A stretch of DNA of 64,000 bases from Kitasatospora viridis (GTDB taxonomy: Bacteria; Actinomycetota; Actinomycetes; Streptomycetales; Streptomycetaceae), in contig NZ_VIWT01000001.1 in assembly GCF_007829815.1 (NCBI RefSeq), positions 3,743,501-3,807,500 of the forward strand, in the 5' to 3' direction. The position numbers were made by a program, and so were the translations under genes. The stretch's first letter is position 1. Each line of letters begins with the position of its first letter. Below the pieces are notes generated by a model. The model worked only from the letters and a program-made list of their open reading frames with translations. It made no database searches and was not told where the DNA came from. Below, piece after piece: positions 1 to 9,906 of the stretch.

Positions 1-387
1 GGGATCAACCCGGACGGCACGGTTCCGGTGCCCCCGCTGAGCCGCCCGGCCGAGGTGGACTGGTACGACGGCGGCCCCCGGCCGGGCGAGGCCGGACCGG
101 CCGTGCTGCTCGGCCACTACGACACCCGGGCCGGCGACGCCGTCTTCCACGGGCTGCCGCAGCTGCACCCGGGCGACCCGATCGAGATCCGCCGCGCCGA
201 CGGCAGCACCGTGCTCTTCCGGGTCCGGGAGCTGCGCAAGGCGCCCAAGGACGCCTTCCCCACCGCGGCGGTCTACGGGGACACGCCCGGCCCGCAGCTG
301 CGGCTGATCACCTGCGGGGGAGTGCTGGAGGCGGACGGCCACTACTCGGACAACATCATCGTCTTCGCCGACCCGGCCGGTTCGTAG
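1..387 (+). CDS. Class F sortase, C-terminal part (cut by left edge)
   Basis: The reading frame is open from base 1, so the true start lies outside the window; the GTG at 28 is internal. Class F sortases are extracytoplasmic cysteine transpeptidases of the C60 fold, and many have no known substrate. Visible motifs are GHYDT, carrying the catalytic histidine, and LRLITCGG, carrying the catalytic cysteine, followed by the closing strand DNIIVFA. The catalytic arginine usually found near that strand is not obvious in GHYSDN, so I cannot confirm the full triad. The missing N-terminus should hold a signal or membrane anchor. No LPxTG-type substrate is visible in the window. It is co-oriented with the lipoprotein and two-component genes that follow after about 80 bases. 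The family call is good; the class letter rests on the TCGG context. Confidence 0.8.
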   Translation, partial: GINPDGTVPVPPLSRPAEVDWYDGGPRPGEAGPAVLLGHYDTRAGDAVFHGLPQLHPGDPIEIRRADGSTVLFRVRELRKAPKDAFPTAAVYGDTPGPQLRLITCGGVLEADGHYSDNIIVFADPAGS

Positions 388-470
388 CGCAACCGGACAC
401 GGCCGGTGCCCCGTGTTCCTCTCTCGGGAGGCCCGGCCCGGGGCCGGCAGGACGACGGACGGAGGAACGG

Positions 471-1280
471 ATGGACGGCGTGCGGAGGGTGCTCCGCCGG
501 CTCGGACTCGCGGTGGCGGCGCTGCTGTCGGTGGCCGCGGTGGTGTCGGTGGCGGGGTGCGGCGGCCCGGACGGGGTGCACGACGCCGGCCCGGCCCGGC
601 CGCTGCACCAGCGGCCGAGCCCGGTGCCGCTCTGGCCGGTCGCGGACACGGTGAAGTCGCCGAGCGCCACCGCCACGCCGTCCGCCCCGGCGGAGCCGAT
701 CCCCGGCCTGGTCGCCCCCGGCGACTCGATCCGCGGCCTGGACCCGGCCACCGTGCTGGCCAAGGACCCGCAGGTGTCCGCGGCCGAGCTGTCGGCGTTG
801 CGCGGCTGCACCGGCTGCCGGGTCTACCAGCCGCAGTACCCGGAGCTGACCGGCGACGGGCAGGAGGAGCTGGTCACCGCGGTGCGCGACGCCGACCAGC
901 ACAGCTACCTGCACGTCTACCGGCTGCGCGAGCACCGGGTGGTGTCGCTGCTCGCGCTGGTCGTGCAGCCGGACTTCCAGGCCGACACGGTCGGGCAGGA
1001 CCTGGTGGTGGACGAGCCGTCCGCGCCGGGCGGCGACACCAGGACCACCTACCACTGGAACCCCGAACGGGCCGCCTTCGACCGGCAGACCGCCGCCAGC
1101 GGCCCGAGCGGGGCGGCGAACGGCTGCCTGCCCGGCATGGTGGTGCCGAGCAGCCCGCCCCCGAAGGGCGAGCCCCCGGGCACCGGGCCGGCCGTGTCGG
1201 CCGCCCCGGTGCCCGTGGGGCCGCGCCCGGTGCCCAGCCCGGCCCCGCCGCAGGCCTCGCCGAGCGGGGCGGCCCGGTGA
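471..1280 (+). CDS. Secreted lipoprotein, CseA-like position
   Basis: The product has 269 residues. Residues 1-30 form a lipoprotein signal (arginines, a hydrophobic run, lipobox SVAGC with Cys30), so it should be anchored outside the membrane. A Pro/Ala-rich linker follows, then a globular part containing LRGCTGC and a TGDGQEELV segment like those in small repeat-type secreted domains, and a Pro-rich tail. The ATG at 471 has GGAGG five bases upstream. Its TGA overlaps the GTG of the response regulator, so it is co-translated with the two-component system. In S. coelicolor a lipoprotein (CseA) precedes cseB-cseC and restrains the SigE pathway. The same order here suggests a signal modulator, but the CseA identity is inferred from context only. 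Confidence 0.65.
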   Translation: MDGVRRVLRRLGLAVAALLSVAAVVSVAGCGGPDGVHDAGPARPLHQRPSPVPLWPVADTVKSPSATATPSAPAEPIPGLVAPGDSIRGLDPATVLAKDPQVSAAELSALRGCTGCRVYQPQYPELTGDGQEELVTAVRDADQHSYLHVYRLREHRVVSLLALVVQPDFQADTVGQDLVVDEPSAPGGDTRTTYHWNPERAAFDRQTAASGPSGAANGCLPGMVVPSSPPPKGEPPGTGPAVSAAPVPVGPRPVPSPAPPQASPSGAAR

Positions 1281-2041
1281 CGGCGGCGGCCCGGATCCTG
1301 CTGGTCGAGGACGACGAGGTGATCCGGGAGGCGACCCGGATGGCGCTGGAGCGCTACGGCTTCCCGGTGCGGACCGCGGCCGACGGGCTGGAGGGGCTGG
1401 AGCTGTTCCGCGCGGACCGCCCGGACCTGCTGCTGCTCGACGTGATGCTGCCGCTGCTGGACGGGGTCGGGCTCTGCCGGCGGATCCGCGAGGAGAGCCA
1501 GCTGCCGATCCTGATGATGTCGGCCCGCACCGACCCGATCGACGTCGTCTCCGGCCTGGAGGCGGGCGCGGACGACTACGTCACCAAGCCCTTCGAGACG
1601 TCCGTGCTGGTGGCCCGGATCCGCACCGTGCTGCGCCGCGCCGGCCTGCCGCCCGTGCTTCCGGCCTCCCCGGCCGCGCCGGAACCTGTGGGGCCTGTGG
1701 GGCCTGTGGGGCCGGTGCCACCGGCCGAGCCGGTCCGGCCGCTGCGCGAGATCGACGGCCTGACCGTGGACCCCGAGGCGATGGAGGTGCGGGTCGACGG
1801 CCGCCCGGTCCTGCTCACGCCGACCGAGCTGCGGCTGCTGCTGGAGTTCACCGCCGCGCCCGGCATCGTGCTGGAGCGCCAGGGCCTGCTGGAGCGGGTC
1901 TGGGACTACGGCTGGGACGCCGACACCCGGGTGGTGGACGTGCACGTGCAGCGGCTGCGGGCGAAGATCGGCGCCGACCGGATCGAGACGGTGCGCGGCT
2001 TCGGCTACAAGCTGCGCCGGCCGCGCGGGAGCGCCGGATGA
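1277..2041 (+). CDS. OmpR-family response regulator, CseB-like
   Basis: The GTG at 1277 overlaps the lipoprotein stop (GTGA), and a much longer upstream extension of this frame is only a shadow. The 254-residue protein has an N-terminal receiver domain with acidic pocket EDD (11-13), phospho-acceptor Asp55 in LLLLDVMLP and Lys104 in YVTKPF. A Pro/Val/Gly linker follows, then a C-terminal winged-helix DNA-binding domain with LTPTELRLLLEF and RVWDYGW, ending in VRGFGYKLRR. The sequence closely recalls S. coelicolor CseB (VIREAT, SARxDxIDVV, WDYGW), the regulator that activates sigE under cell-wall stress. No ECF sigma gene is adjacent here, so a paralogue is possible. It overlaps the downstream kinase gene by four bases (ATGA). 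Confidence 0.9.
   Translation: MTAAARILLVEDDEVIREATRMALERYGFPVRTAADGLEGLELFRADRPDLLLLDVMLPLLDGVGLCRRIREESQLPILMMSARTDPIDVVSGLEAGADDYVTKPFETSVLVARIRTVLRRAGLPPVLPASPAAPEPVGPVGPVGPVPPAEPVRPLREIDGLTVDPEAMEVRVDGRPVLLTPTELRLLLEFTAAPGIVLERQGLLERVWDYGWDADTRVVDVHVQRLRAKIGADRIETVRGFGYKLRRPRGSAG
1685..1711 (+). repeat. Three exact 9-bp tandem copies in the regulator linker
   Basis: The unit CCTGTGGGG occurs three times exactly and then degenerates. It encodes repeated Gly-Pro-Val in the hinge between receiver and DNA-binding domains. Since the unit is a multiple of three, slippage would change hinge length without a frameshift. Confidence 0.85.
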
Positions 2042-3225
2042 ACCTGCGCCGGCAGATCGCGGTCACCGTCGCCGCGGTCTCCTTCCTGGTCGCGCTCTCG
2101 GTCGGGCTGCTGGTGCACCGGGCCTCGGCGGCCCAGCACACCGGGCAGTCCAGGGCCAACGCCGAGGCCGCCCTGGACGCGGTGCGGGACTACTACGACA
2201 ACACCGACCAGCTGCCCAGCAACGCCTGGAACGCCTCGCTCGACCCTTCGGCGGCGCCGCCGGCACTGGTCCGGCTGGCCGGCCAGGGGCACCAGGGGTC
2301 GCTGCTGACCGGCGGGCGGATGTGGGCGGCTGCGCCGGGGCCGGACGGCCAGGTGCTGTCGGTCTCGATCGACTTCACCGCCGACCAGCGGGCGATCGCC
2401 GACCTGGACCGCACCATCACGGTGTCGGCCGCGCTCTCGGTGACCGTCACGGTGCTGGCCGGGGTGCTGGTGGCGCACCGGATCAGCCGCCGGCTGCGCA
2501 CCGCCGCGCGGACCGCCAGGACCATCGCGCAGGGCGATCTGGCGGCCCGGATCGGGCCGCTCGGCCGGGCCCGGGACGAGGTGGCGGAGCTGGCCGCCGC
2601 GGTGGACTCGATGTCGGCCGTGCTCAGCAGCAGGCTGGCCCGCGAGCAGCGGTTCACCGCGGACGTCGCGCACGAGCTGCGCACCCCGCTCACCGGTCTG
2701 CTCACGGCGGCCGGGCTGCTGCCGCCGGGGCGGCCGACCGAGCTGGTGCAGGACCGGGTGCGGGTGCTCTGCCGGCTCACCGAGGACCTGCTGGAGGTCT
2801 CCCGGCTGGACGCGGGGGCGGAGCGGGCCGAGCTGTCCGTGCTGCCGCTCGGGGCGCTGCTGCGCCGGATCCTGCCGGAGTCGGCCCGGCTGGAGGTGCG
2901 TGCGGACACCGAGGTGAGCACCGATCCGCGCCGGCTCGACCGGGTGCTGGCCAACCTGGTGGCCAACGCCGAGCGGCACGGCGCGCCGCCGGTGCTGGTC
3001 ACGGTGGACGGTCCGGTGGTGACCGTGCGGGACCACGGGCCGGGCTTCCCGGCCGAGCTGCTGGCGGACGGTCCGCAGCGGTTCCGCACCGGGGACGCGG
3101 CGCGCGGGCACGGCCACGGCCTGGGGCTGACCATCGCCCAGGGCCAGGCGGCGGTGCTGGGCGTGCGGCTGCGGCTGGCCAACCATCCGGAGGGCGGCGC
3201 GGTGGCCGAGCTGCGGCTGCGCTGA
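2038..3225 (+). CDS. Sensor histidine kinase, CseC-like
   Basis: The product has 395 residues and is translationally coupled to the regulator. Domains in order: transmembrane helix about 8-27, an extracellular sensor region of about 100 residues, a second helix about 127-147, a HAMP linker about 148-200, the H-box FTADVAHELRTPLTG with His212, and a HATPase domain with N-box (LVANAERHG), G1 (VRDHGPGF) and G2 (GHGLGLTIAQ). It should sense an envelope signal and phosphorylate the regulator upstream. I recall S. coelicolor CseC as being longer; this one is compact. With the lipoprotein upstream, the three genes form a complete sensing module, and the gene is closed by a strong hairpin. Confidence 0.9.
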   Translation: MNLRRQIAVTVAAVSFLVALSVGLLVHRASAAQHTGQSRANAEAALDAVRDYYDNTDQLPSNAWNASLDPSAAPPALVRLAGQGHQGSLLTGGRMWAAAPGPDGQVLSVSIDFTADQRAIADLDRTITVSAALSVTVTVLAGVLVAHRISRRLRTAARTARTIAQGDLAARIGPLGRARDEVAELAAAVDSMSAVLSSRLAREQRFTADVAHELRTPLTGLLTAAGLLPPGRPTELVQDRVRVLCRLTEDLLEVSRLDAGAERAELSVLPLGALLRRILPESARLEVRADTEVSTDPRRLDRVLANLVANAERHGAPPVLVTVDGPVVTVRDHGPGFPAELLADGPQRFRTGDAARGHGHGLGLTIAQGQAAVLGVRLRLANHPEGGAVAELRLR

Positions 3226-3247
3226 GCGCGGCCCGGCCGGGCAAGGG

Positions 3248-3279
3248 CAAAGGGCCCCGCGGGGGAACGGGGCCCTTTG
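3248..3279 (+). terminator. Rho-independent-type hairpin after the sensor kinase
   Basis: An 11-bp perfect stem (3248-3258 with 3269-3279, CAAAGGGCCCC) encloses a 10-base loop. There is no T-run, as is common in this genus. It closes the lipoprotein-regulator-kinase operon. Confidence 0.8.
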
Positions 3280-4080
3280 TCGCTCAGCACGCGGCGTCAG
3301 GGCTGCGCCGGTGCTGGATGGACGGCGCCGGGGGAGGAGCGCCGTCGCTATTCGGTTGGCTTCTTCGGCTTCCCGGGTCGCCCGGGAGCAGTGCCGGGGG
3401 CGTCCGGCGGGTGGCCAGTTGACGCCGAGTCTCACTGAGCGTGAGGAGGTGACCGCTGCGGCCACCGGTGGGCGCCAGCAGGTAGTCGGCGGGGACACCG
3501 ACCTGTCCAGGCCGCCGGCGAACCCCGTACCCCTGCATCGTGGTGGACGGAGGCCTTGCTGTGCAAGCGATTCTGCGGACATTGCCGCAGTCCGGTTCCT
3601 GCCGGTCCGCTTAGCGGCCGGCTTCCGGCAGGCCGGCGCGGGCCTGCGGGCGGTCCGATATCCGGTGACGGAACGTAGTTGGGGTACAACCGTCGCCGGG
3701 CGGCGCGGCGGTCGGCCGGGCGTCCCCGGAGCCGGCCACCGCACCTCCACGGCTCAGTCCCGGGCCGGCCGCTGTCCCCTGCCGCCGGCGCCGTTTGACC
3801 CCGTGCGCGGTCCCACGGCACGTCCGCCCCCGGCCACCGGCCGGGATCGGGGCGCCTCGCGCACGGGCGGACTGGAGTTTCCACGCGTGGTCCTGCGGAC
3901 CGCACGGGCGCGGGCCCGGGCGCCGGCTGCCGTCGCACCTGGCGGGTGCGGCCGCGGTCGTGCGGTCGCCGGGAGAACGAGCCGGCGGGCCGCGCGGACA
4001 CGGGCGCCGTGGCAAAGGGGTGAACGCCGCTCCCGGTAGACTCGGGGGTGACTCCCCACATCGCCGCCGGAAGGCCGTCT
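3280..4080. other. Non-coding stretch upstream of guaA
   Basis: About 800 bases hold no convincing gene. Open frames exist on both strands, but third codon positions are not G/C-biased as in the neighbours and the translations are Arg/Pro-rich with no recognisable domain. Small imperfect hairpins are present: CTGCGG/CCGCAG at 3573-3590, and CCGGTGACGG/CCGTCGCCGG at 3662-3699 with one G-T pair. A guaA promoter is expected at its right end. It may be a long leader, a small-RNA locus or the remains of a lost gene. Confidence 0.6.
4037..4042 (+). promoter_or_regulatory. Candidate -10 element for guaA
   Basis: TAGACT lies 38 bases before the chosen guaA start and fits the actinobacterial -10 pattern TAnnnT. 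No good -35 match is seen at the right spacing. Confidence 0.35.
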
Positions 4081-5667
4081 GTGTCCCCTGCTACCCCCGA
4101 CCAGTCCGCACCGTCGGTCGACACCGTCCTGGTGGTCGACTTCGGCGCCCAGTACGCCCAGCTCATCGCCCGCCGGGTGCGTGAGGCGCGGGTCTACAGC
4201 GAGATCGTGCCGAGCACCATGCCGGTCGCCGAGATGCTCGCCAAGAACCCGAAGGCGATCATCCTCTCCGGCGGGCCGTCCTCGGTCTACGAGGAGGGCG
4301 CGCCGCGCCTGGACCGCGCGATCTTCGAGGCCGGTGTGCCGGTCTTCGGCATGTGCTACGGCTTCCAGCTGATGGCGATCACCCTCGGCGGCACCGTGGA
4401 CAACTCCGGTGCCCGCGAGTACGGCCGGACCCCGCTGCACGTCAGCCGGTCCGGCTCGACCCTCTTCGAGGGCACGCCGGACGAGCAGTCGGTCTGGATG
4501 TCGCACGGCGACGCCTGCTCGGCCGCCCCCGAGGGCTTCGCCGTGACGGCCTCGACCGACGTGGTGCCGGTCGCCGCGTTCGAGAACGACGAGCGCCGGC
4601 TGTACGGCGTCCAGTACCACCCCGAGGTGCTGCACTCCACGCACGGCCAGCAGATCCTGGAGCACTTCCTCTACCGCGGCGCCGGCATCGCGCCGACCTG
4701 GACCACCCACAACGTGGTGGACGAGCAGGTCGCGCTGATCAAGGCCCAGGTGGGCGACAAGCGCGCGATCTGCGGCCTGTCCGGCGGGGTGGACTCCGCG
4801 GTCGCGGCCGCGCTGGTGGCCCGGGCCATCGGCGACCAGCTGACCTGCGTGTACGTGGACCACGGCCTGATGCGCAAGGGCGAGACCGAGCAGGTCGAGA
4901 AGGACTTCGTGGCCGCCACCGGCGTCAAGCTGAAGGTGGTGGACGCCGAGGAGCGGTTCCTGAACGCGCTCAAGGGCGTCAGCGACCCGGAGGAGAAGCG
5001 CAAGATCATCGGCCGGGAGTTCATCCGGGTCTTCGAGCAGGCGCAGGCCGAGATCATCGCGGACGAGGGTCCGGCGGTGGAGTTCCTGGTGCAGGGCACC
5101 CTGTACCCGGACGTGGTGGAGTCCGGCGGCGGTACCGGCACCGCCAACATCAAGTCGCACCACAACGTCGGCGGCCTGCCCGAGGACCTTGAGTTCCAGC
5201 TGGTCGAGCCGCTGCGCCAGCTGTTCAAGGACGAGGTCCGGATGGTCGGCCAGGAGCTGGGCCTGCCGGAGGAGATCGTCCAGCGGCAGCCGTTCCCGGG
5301 CCCGGGCCTGGGCATCCGGATCGTCGGCGAGGTCACCAAGGAGCGCCTGGACCTGCTGCGCGAGGCCGACGCGATCGCCCGCGAGGAGCTGACCGCGGCC
5401 GGCCTGGACCGGGAGATCTGGCAGTGCCCGGTGGTGCTGCTGGCCGACGTCCGCAGCGTCGGCGTGCAGGGCGACGGCCGCACCTACGGTCACCCGATCG
5501 TGCTGCGTCCGGTCTCCTCCGAGGACGCCATGACCGCCGACTGGTCGCGGCTGCCCTACGAGGTGCTGGCCCGGATCTCGACCCGGATCACCAACGAGGT
5601 GCGCGACGTCAACCGCGTGGTGCTGGACGTGACCAGCAAGCCGCCGGGCACCATCGAGTGGGAGTGA
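4081..5667 (+). CDS. guaA: GMP synthase (glutamine-hydrolysing)
   Basis: Converts XMP to GMP with ATP and glutamine, the last step of de novo guanine nucleotide synthesis, in the cytoplasm. I place the start at GTG 4081, six bases after GGAAGG, giving 528 residues, the usual length; the frame extends 33 bases further upstream without an SD. An N-terminal class I glutamine amidotransferase domain carries Cys92 (GMCYGFQ) and the YHPEV histidine. The ATP-pyrophosphatase domain has the P-loop SGGVDSAV (about 235). The C-terminal dimerisation domain ends with KPPGTIEWE. It is flanked by non-coding DNA and a 16-bp terminator, so it appears to be monocistronic. Confidence 0.98.
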   Translation: MSPATPDQSAPSVDTVLVVDFGAQYAQLIARRVREARVYSEIVPSTMPVAEMLAKNPKAIILSGGPSSVYEEGAPRLDRAIFEAGVPVFGMCYGFQLMAITLGGTVDNSGAREYGRTPLHVSRSGSTLFEGTPDEQSVWMSHGDACSAAPEGFAVTASTDVVPVAAFENDERRLYGVQYHPEVLHSTHGQQILEHFLYRGAGIAPTWTTHNVVDEQVALIKAQVGDKRAICGLSGGVDSAVAAALVARAIGDQLTCVYVDHGLMRKGETEQVEKDFVAATGVKLKVVDAEERFLNALKGVSDPEEKRKIIGREFIRVFEQAQAEIIADEGPAVEFLVQGTLYPDVVESGGGTGTANIKSHHNVGGLPEDLEFQLVEPLRQLFKDEVRMVGQELGLPEEIVQRQPFPGPGLGIRIVGEVTKERLDLLREADAIAREELTAAGLDREIWQCPVVLLADVRSVGVQGDGRTYGHPIVLRPVSSEDAMTADWSRLPYEVLARISTRITNEVRDVNRVVLDVTSKPPGTIEWE

Positions 5668-5685
5668 CCTCCCGCAGACCGAGTT

Positions 5686-5735
5686 GAACGGCCGCACCGC
5701 CGCCCGCGTACCCGTGGGTGGCGGTGCGGCCGTTC
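5686..5735 (+). terminator. Terminator after guaA
   Basis: A 16-bp perfect stem (5686-5701 with 5720-5735, GAACGGCCGCACCGCC) encloses an 18-base loop, 18 bases after the guaA stop. Confidence 0.85.
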
Positions 5736-5878
5736 GCGTCGGTTCCGGCCGGGTCGCGGGTGCGGTCGGGGGTGACGCGGACGGCACCGGATACCGTCGA
5801 AAGCAAGCCGGAGCGGGCAGAATGCGGATCGGACCGGTCGGGAAGCGACGCGGTGACGGGAAACGGGAAGGTGACGCG

Positions 5879-6928
5879 ATGATGGAGGGCACCCGGGACT
5901 CGGTGGAGTCCGAGGGCTCCGGCTCCGAACAGCCCCCCGCACCGCCCGGCCGACGGGAGCGGGCCGCCCGGCGCCGCGCCCTGGCGAGCGGGTACGCGCT
6001 GCTGCCGCTGCGGCTCTTCCTCGGTGTCACCTTCAGCTACGCGGGCCTGGACAAGCTGGCCGACCGCCACTACCTGGCCGGCCGCGGCGACCTGCAGTCC
6101 TTCTACGCCCAGACGCTGGCCGCCAAGGCGCACAGCCCGGTCGGCGCGCTCCTCCAGCCGGCGCTGCACGCGCCCACCTTCTTCGCGCTGCTGATCGCCT
6201 TCGGCGAGCTGGCGGTCGGGCTCGGCACGCTGTTCGGGCTCTGGGGCCGGGTGGCCGCGCTGGGCGGCGCGGCGCTCAGCCTGACCCTCTTCCTGACCGT
6301 CAGCTACAACGTCTCGCCCTACTACCTGGGCAACGACCTGCCCTACCTGATGGCCTGGACCGCGCTGCTGCTGGCCGGCACCCCCTACCTCTCGGTGGAC
6401 GGCTACCTGGCCCGGCGGGCCGAACGGGACCGGACCCGCGGGATGACCGAGGACGCGGTGCGCCGGCGGACCTTCGTGGACGGCTCGATCGCGGCGGTCG
6501 CGCTCGGCGGCGGCGGGCTGCTGCTCGGCTCGCTGACCGCGACCTTCCTGCGCAGGAAGCCGAAGCCGGCGGTGGCCGGCACCCCGAAGGCCGGCGCCCC
6601 GACAGCCAGTGGTGGGGGCGCCGTCTCGGTGGCGGTCGGCCAGGTGCCGGTGGGCGGCTCGGCCACCGTGACCGACCCGGCCACCGGCGACGCGGTCTAC
6701 CTGGTGCAGCCCTCGGCCGGCCAGTACTGCGGGCTCTCCTCGATCTGCACGCACTCCGGCTGCACCGTGAACCCGCCGCAGGGCGGGCAGTTGCTCTGCC
6801 CGTGCCACGGCTCCCGGTTCGACGCGGCCACCGGCGCGGTGCTGGCCGGCCCGGCGGTCACGCCGCTGCCCAAGTACACGGTGACCCGGAACGGCGACCG
6901 GCTCGACCTCGGCCCGCAGCAGAGCTGA
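5879..6928 (+). CDS. DoxX-family membrane protein fused to a Rieske [2Fe-2S] domain
   Basis: The start ATG 5879 lies seven bases after GGAAGG; the product has 349 residues. Residues about 38-175 form a four-helix DoxX domain, the family of thiosulfate:quinone oxidoreductase subunits and related membrane proteins. At 195-222 a second membrane segment begins with RRRTFVDGS, a Tat-like arginine motif before a hydrophobic stretch. The C-terminal part is a Rieske domain: CTHSGC (Cys290, His292, disulfide Cys295) and CPCHGS (Cys307, Cys309, His310). Both cluster ligand pairs and the disulfide pair are present, so a functional 2Fe-2S centre facing outward is expected. I infer a quinone-linked redox role; the substrate cannot be read from the sequence. 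It converges with the ABC permease gene, leaving only seven bases between stops. Confidence 0.88.
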   Translation: MMEGTRDSVESEGSGSEQPPAPPGRRERAARRRALASGYALLPLRLFLGVTFSYAGLDKLADRHYLAGRGDLQSFYAQTLAAKAHSPVGALLQPALHAPTFFALLIAFGELAVGLGTLFGLWGRVAALGGAALSLTLFLTVSYNVSPYYLGNDLPYLMAWTALLLAGTPYLSVDGYLARRAERDRTRGMTEDAVRRRTFVDGSIAAVALGGGGLLLGSLTATFLRRKPKPAVAGTPKAGAPTASGGGAVSVAVGQVPVGGSATVTDPATGDAVYLVQPSAGQYCGLSSICTHSGCTVNPPQGGQLLCPCHGSRFDAATGAVLAGPAVTPLPKYTVTRNGDRLDLGPQQS

Positions 6929-6935
6929 CCCGGCC

Positions 6936-8884
6936 TCAGGCCCGGGCGGCCCCCTGACGCAGCGCCAGGCCGGTGGGCAGCAGCGAGGCGGCCAGCGCCA
7001 GCAGCAGGCAGGCCGCCCCGCCGCCGGCCAGCCAGCCCCACGGCAGCCGCAGCGCGACGGTCGCCTGGCCGGCCAGGATCCGGTGGTTCAGCAGCAGCGT
7101 GGTGCCCAGCTGGGTGACCGCGGTGACCGCCAGCGCCAGCACCGCGGCGACGGCCACCACCAGCACCGCCTCCAGCGCGACCACGCCCAGCACCTGTCGG
7201 CGCACCCCGCCGGCGAGGCGCAGCACCGCGAAGTCGCGCCGCCGGTCGGCCGCCGCCATCACCATGGTGTTGACGATCGCGATCAGCGCGTAGAGCACGG
7301 CCGGGCCGAGGATGGTGCTGGTGGCGATCCAGGCGTAGTGCGCGTTCGGGTCCGGGCCCGGGGCGCTGGCGTCGGTGAGCCGACCGCCCATCAGGTCGGC
7401 CGGCCGGTCGCTCAGGTAGACCGCGGTCGGCCCGGCGCCGGCCAGGTGGGGGGCGACGGCGTCGCCGGAGAGCAGCACCTCGTCGAGCGAGAGCTGGGTG
7501 CGGAAGACGAACACCAGCCGCAGCGCCGTCACGGTGCCGTCGGCGAGGCGCAGGTTCACCTGGTCGCCCAGGTGCCAGCCGTGCGCCCGCACCTGGTCGC
7601 TGGCGGCGGCCAGGGTGGCGCCGTGCAGGTCGGCGGGGGAGCCCTGGGCGGCGGGCAGGGCGAGCGCGTCGGCCAGCCCGCCCTCGACCACGGTGGCGGC
7701 GGACGGCACCGAGGCGGCCGAGTCCTCGGAGTGGTCGGCGAACGAGGGGGTGTCCGCGCCCAGCCCGGTGATCACGGTGGGGAGGGTGGCGGTGGCCCGC
7801 AGCCCGGGCTGACCGGCCGTCAGCCGCCGGGCCGCGTCGGCCGGCAGGGGCGCGGCGCCGGGGCGCAGCACGAAGCGGGCGGCGGTGGCGGCCCGGCCCT
7901 GGGCGGTCATCGCCTCGGCGAAGGCCGTGGTGGAGCCGATCGCGGTGCCGAGCAGGGCGATCACCAGGAAGGCCGGGGTGGCGGTGGAGACCGTGCGGCG
8001 CACGGCGGTGAGCGCGTTCTGCCGGGCCAGCAGGGCGGTGGCGCCGGCCGCCCGGCCCAGCGGCAGGGTGAGCAGCCGCACCAGGTGCGGCACCAGCAGC
8101 GGGGCGAACAGGCTGAGCGTGACGATCGCCATCAGGTCCACCGCCATCACCCACTGGGAGGCGAACTGCGGGTCGCCGGTCTGGTCCCCGCCGCCGGGGG
8201 CGGGCGGCAGCAGCGGCGCGAGCAGGTAGTAGCCGACCGCGCCGAGCAGGCCGGCGGCCTGCAGCGCCGCGCAGACCCAGCGCACCCGGGTCATGCCGCC
8301 GGGGTCCACGGCGGCCTCGCCGAGCGCCGCCACCGGGCGGACCCGGGTGGCCCGCAGCGCGGCGGCGCCGGCTCCGAGCAGTGCGACCAGCAGGCCGACG
8401 GCGGCCGCCAGCAGCAGCGGCGCCGCGGTGGTCCGGGCGGTGAAGCCGGCCGGTGCGGCGCCGCGGGCGACCAGCCAGGCGGCCAGCGCGGGCGCGGCGG
8501 GCAGCGACAGCAGGCAGCCGGAGACCGCCGCGGCCAGGGCCACCACGGTGGCCTCGCCCATGACCAGCGCGCCGACCTGACGGGGCGTCGCCCCGACGGC
8601 GCGCAGCAGGGCGGTCTCCCGCTGCCGCTGGGCGACCGCGAAGGCGAAGGTGGAGGCGACCACGAAGACGGCGACGAAGGCGGCCATGCCGGCGGCGAAG
8701 GTGAGCACCTTGTGCAGCGAGGGGGCGCCGAGCGGGGAGTCGTCGCCCATGGTGTCGTTCAGCAGCACCCCGGTGGTGGCGACCAGGGTGACGCCGAGGG
8801 TGAGCGCGACGTAGCCGCCGGCGAAGGCGGCCTTGCGGCGGCGCAGGCCGGCCGTGGCGACCGGCAGCAGGGTGAGCAGGTCGG

Positions 8885-8888
<4 letters not shown>
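6936..8888 (-). CDS. ABC transporter permease, FtsX/MacB type, duplicated
   Basis: Starts at GTG 8888, overlapping the TGA of the ATPase gene (GTGA); an upstream extension of the frame is a shadow of that ATPase. The 650-residue protein has a first helix near 20-43, two FtsX-like halves of three to four helices each, and a large extracytoplasmic domain after about residue 300 (segment ARFVLRPGAAPLPADAA onward). Loop signatures such as QRQRETALLRAVGATPRQV and DRRRDFAVLRLAGGVRRQV are the cytoplasmic coupling motifs of this family, seen once per half. Such permeases work as mechanotransmission or export modules rather than importers. With its ATPase it forms the distal part of the PspC operon, which suggests a role in envelope stress or antimicrobial resistance. 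Confidence 0.9.
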
Positions 8889-9637
<749 letters not shown>

Positions 9638-9696
9638 GGCGTATGAGTACCACGGCCGGCACGCCCCTGACCAGGGAATTCGGTTCGCCCGGGGGA

Positions 9697-9906
9697 TCAG
9701 CGATCGTCGTCGGGACGGCGCCGGCGGGCCATCGCGGCGACCGCCGCGGCCAGGCCCGCGGTGCCGAGCACGATGAAGGTGATCGGCAGCACGATCCGCC
9801 CGTCGAGCCGGAAGCCGTTCAGCGAGGCGACCAGGTAGAGCACCGCGAGCACGGTGAACAGGCCGCCCGCGAGGAAGGAGAAGAGGTCGAACCGGTGTCG
9901 TCGCAT
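9697..9906 (-). CDS. Small two-helix membrane protein downstream of PspC protein
   Basis: A 69-residue protein whose ATG (9906) shares a base with the TGA of the PspC gene (TGATG), so it is translationally coupled. It has an N-terminal basic stretch (MRRHRFD), a helix at about 8-28, a short loop, a second helix at about 37-59 and a basic/acidic tail RRRRPDDDR. I do not recognise a named family. The position between the PspC-type protein and an ABC exporter suggests an accessory membrane component of the same envelope-stress operon. Confidence 0.8.
   Translation of the reverse strand: MRRHRFDLFSFLAGGLFTVLAVLYLVASLNGFRLDGRIVLPITFIVLGTAGLAAAVAAMARRRRPDDDR

Noticed and set aside
413..1276. N-terminal extension of the response-regulator frame through the lipoprotein gene
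   Set aside because: The extension is an alternative frame of the lipoprotein gene; the GTG at 1277 with GTGA overlap is the natural start.
3662..3699. Riboswitch upstream of guaA
   Set aside because: The hairpin is imperfect, over 380 bases before the start, and I cannot match it to any known purine or guanidine aptamer.
3311..4039. Plus-strand open frame upstream of guaA
   Set aside because: Third positions are mixed, there is no SD, and the translation is Arg/Pro-rich without any domain.
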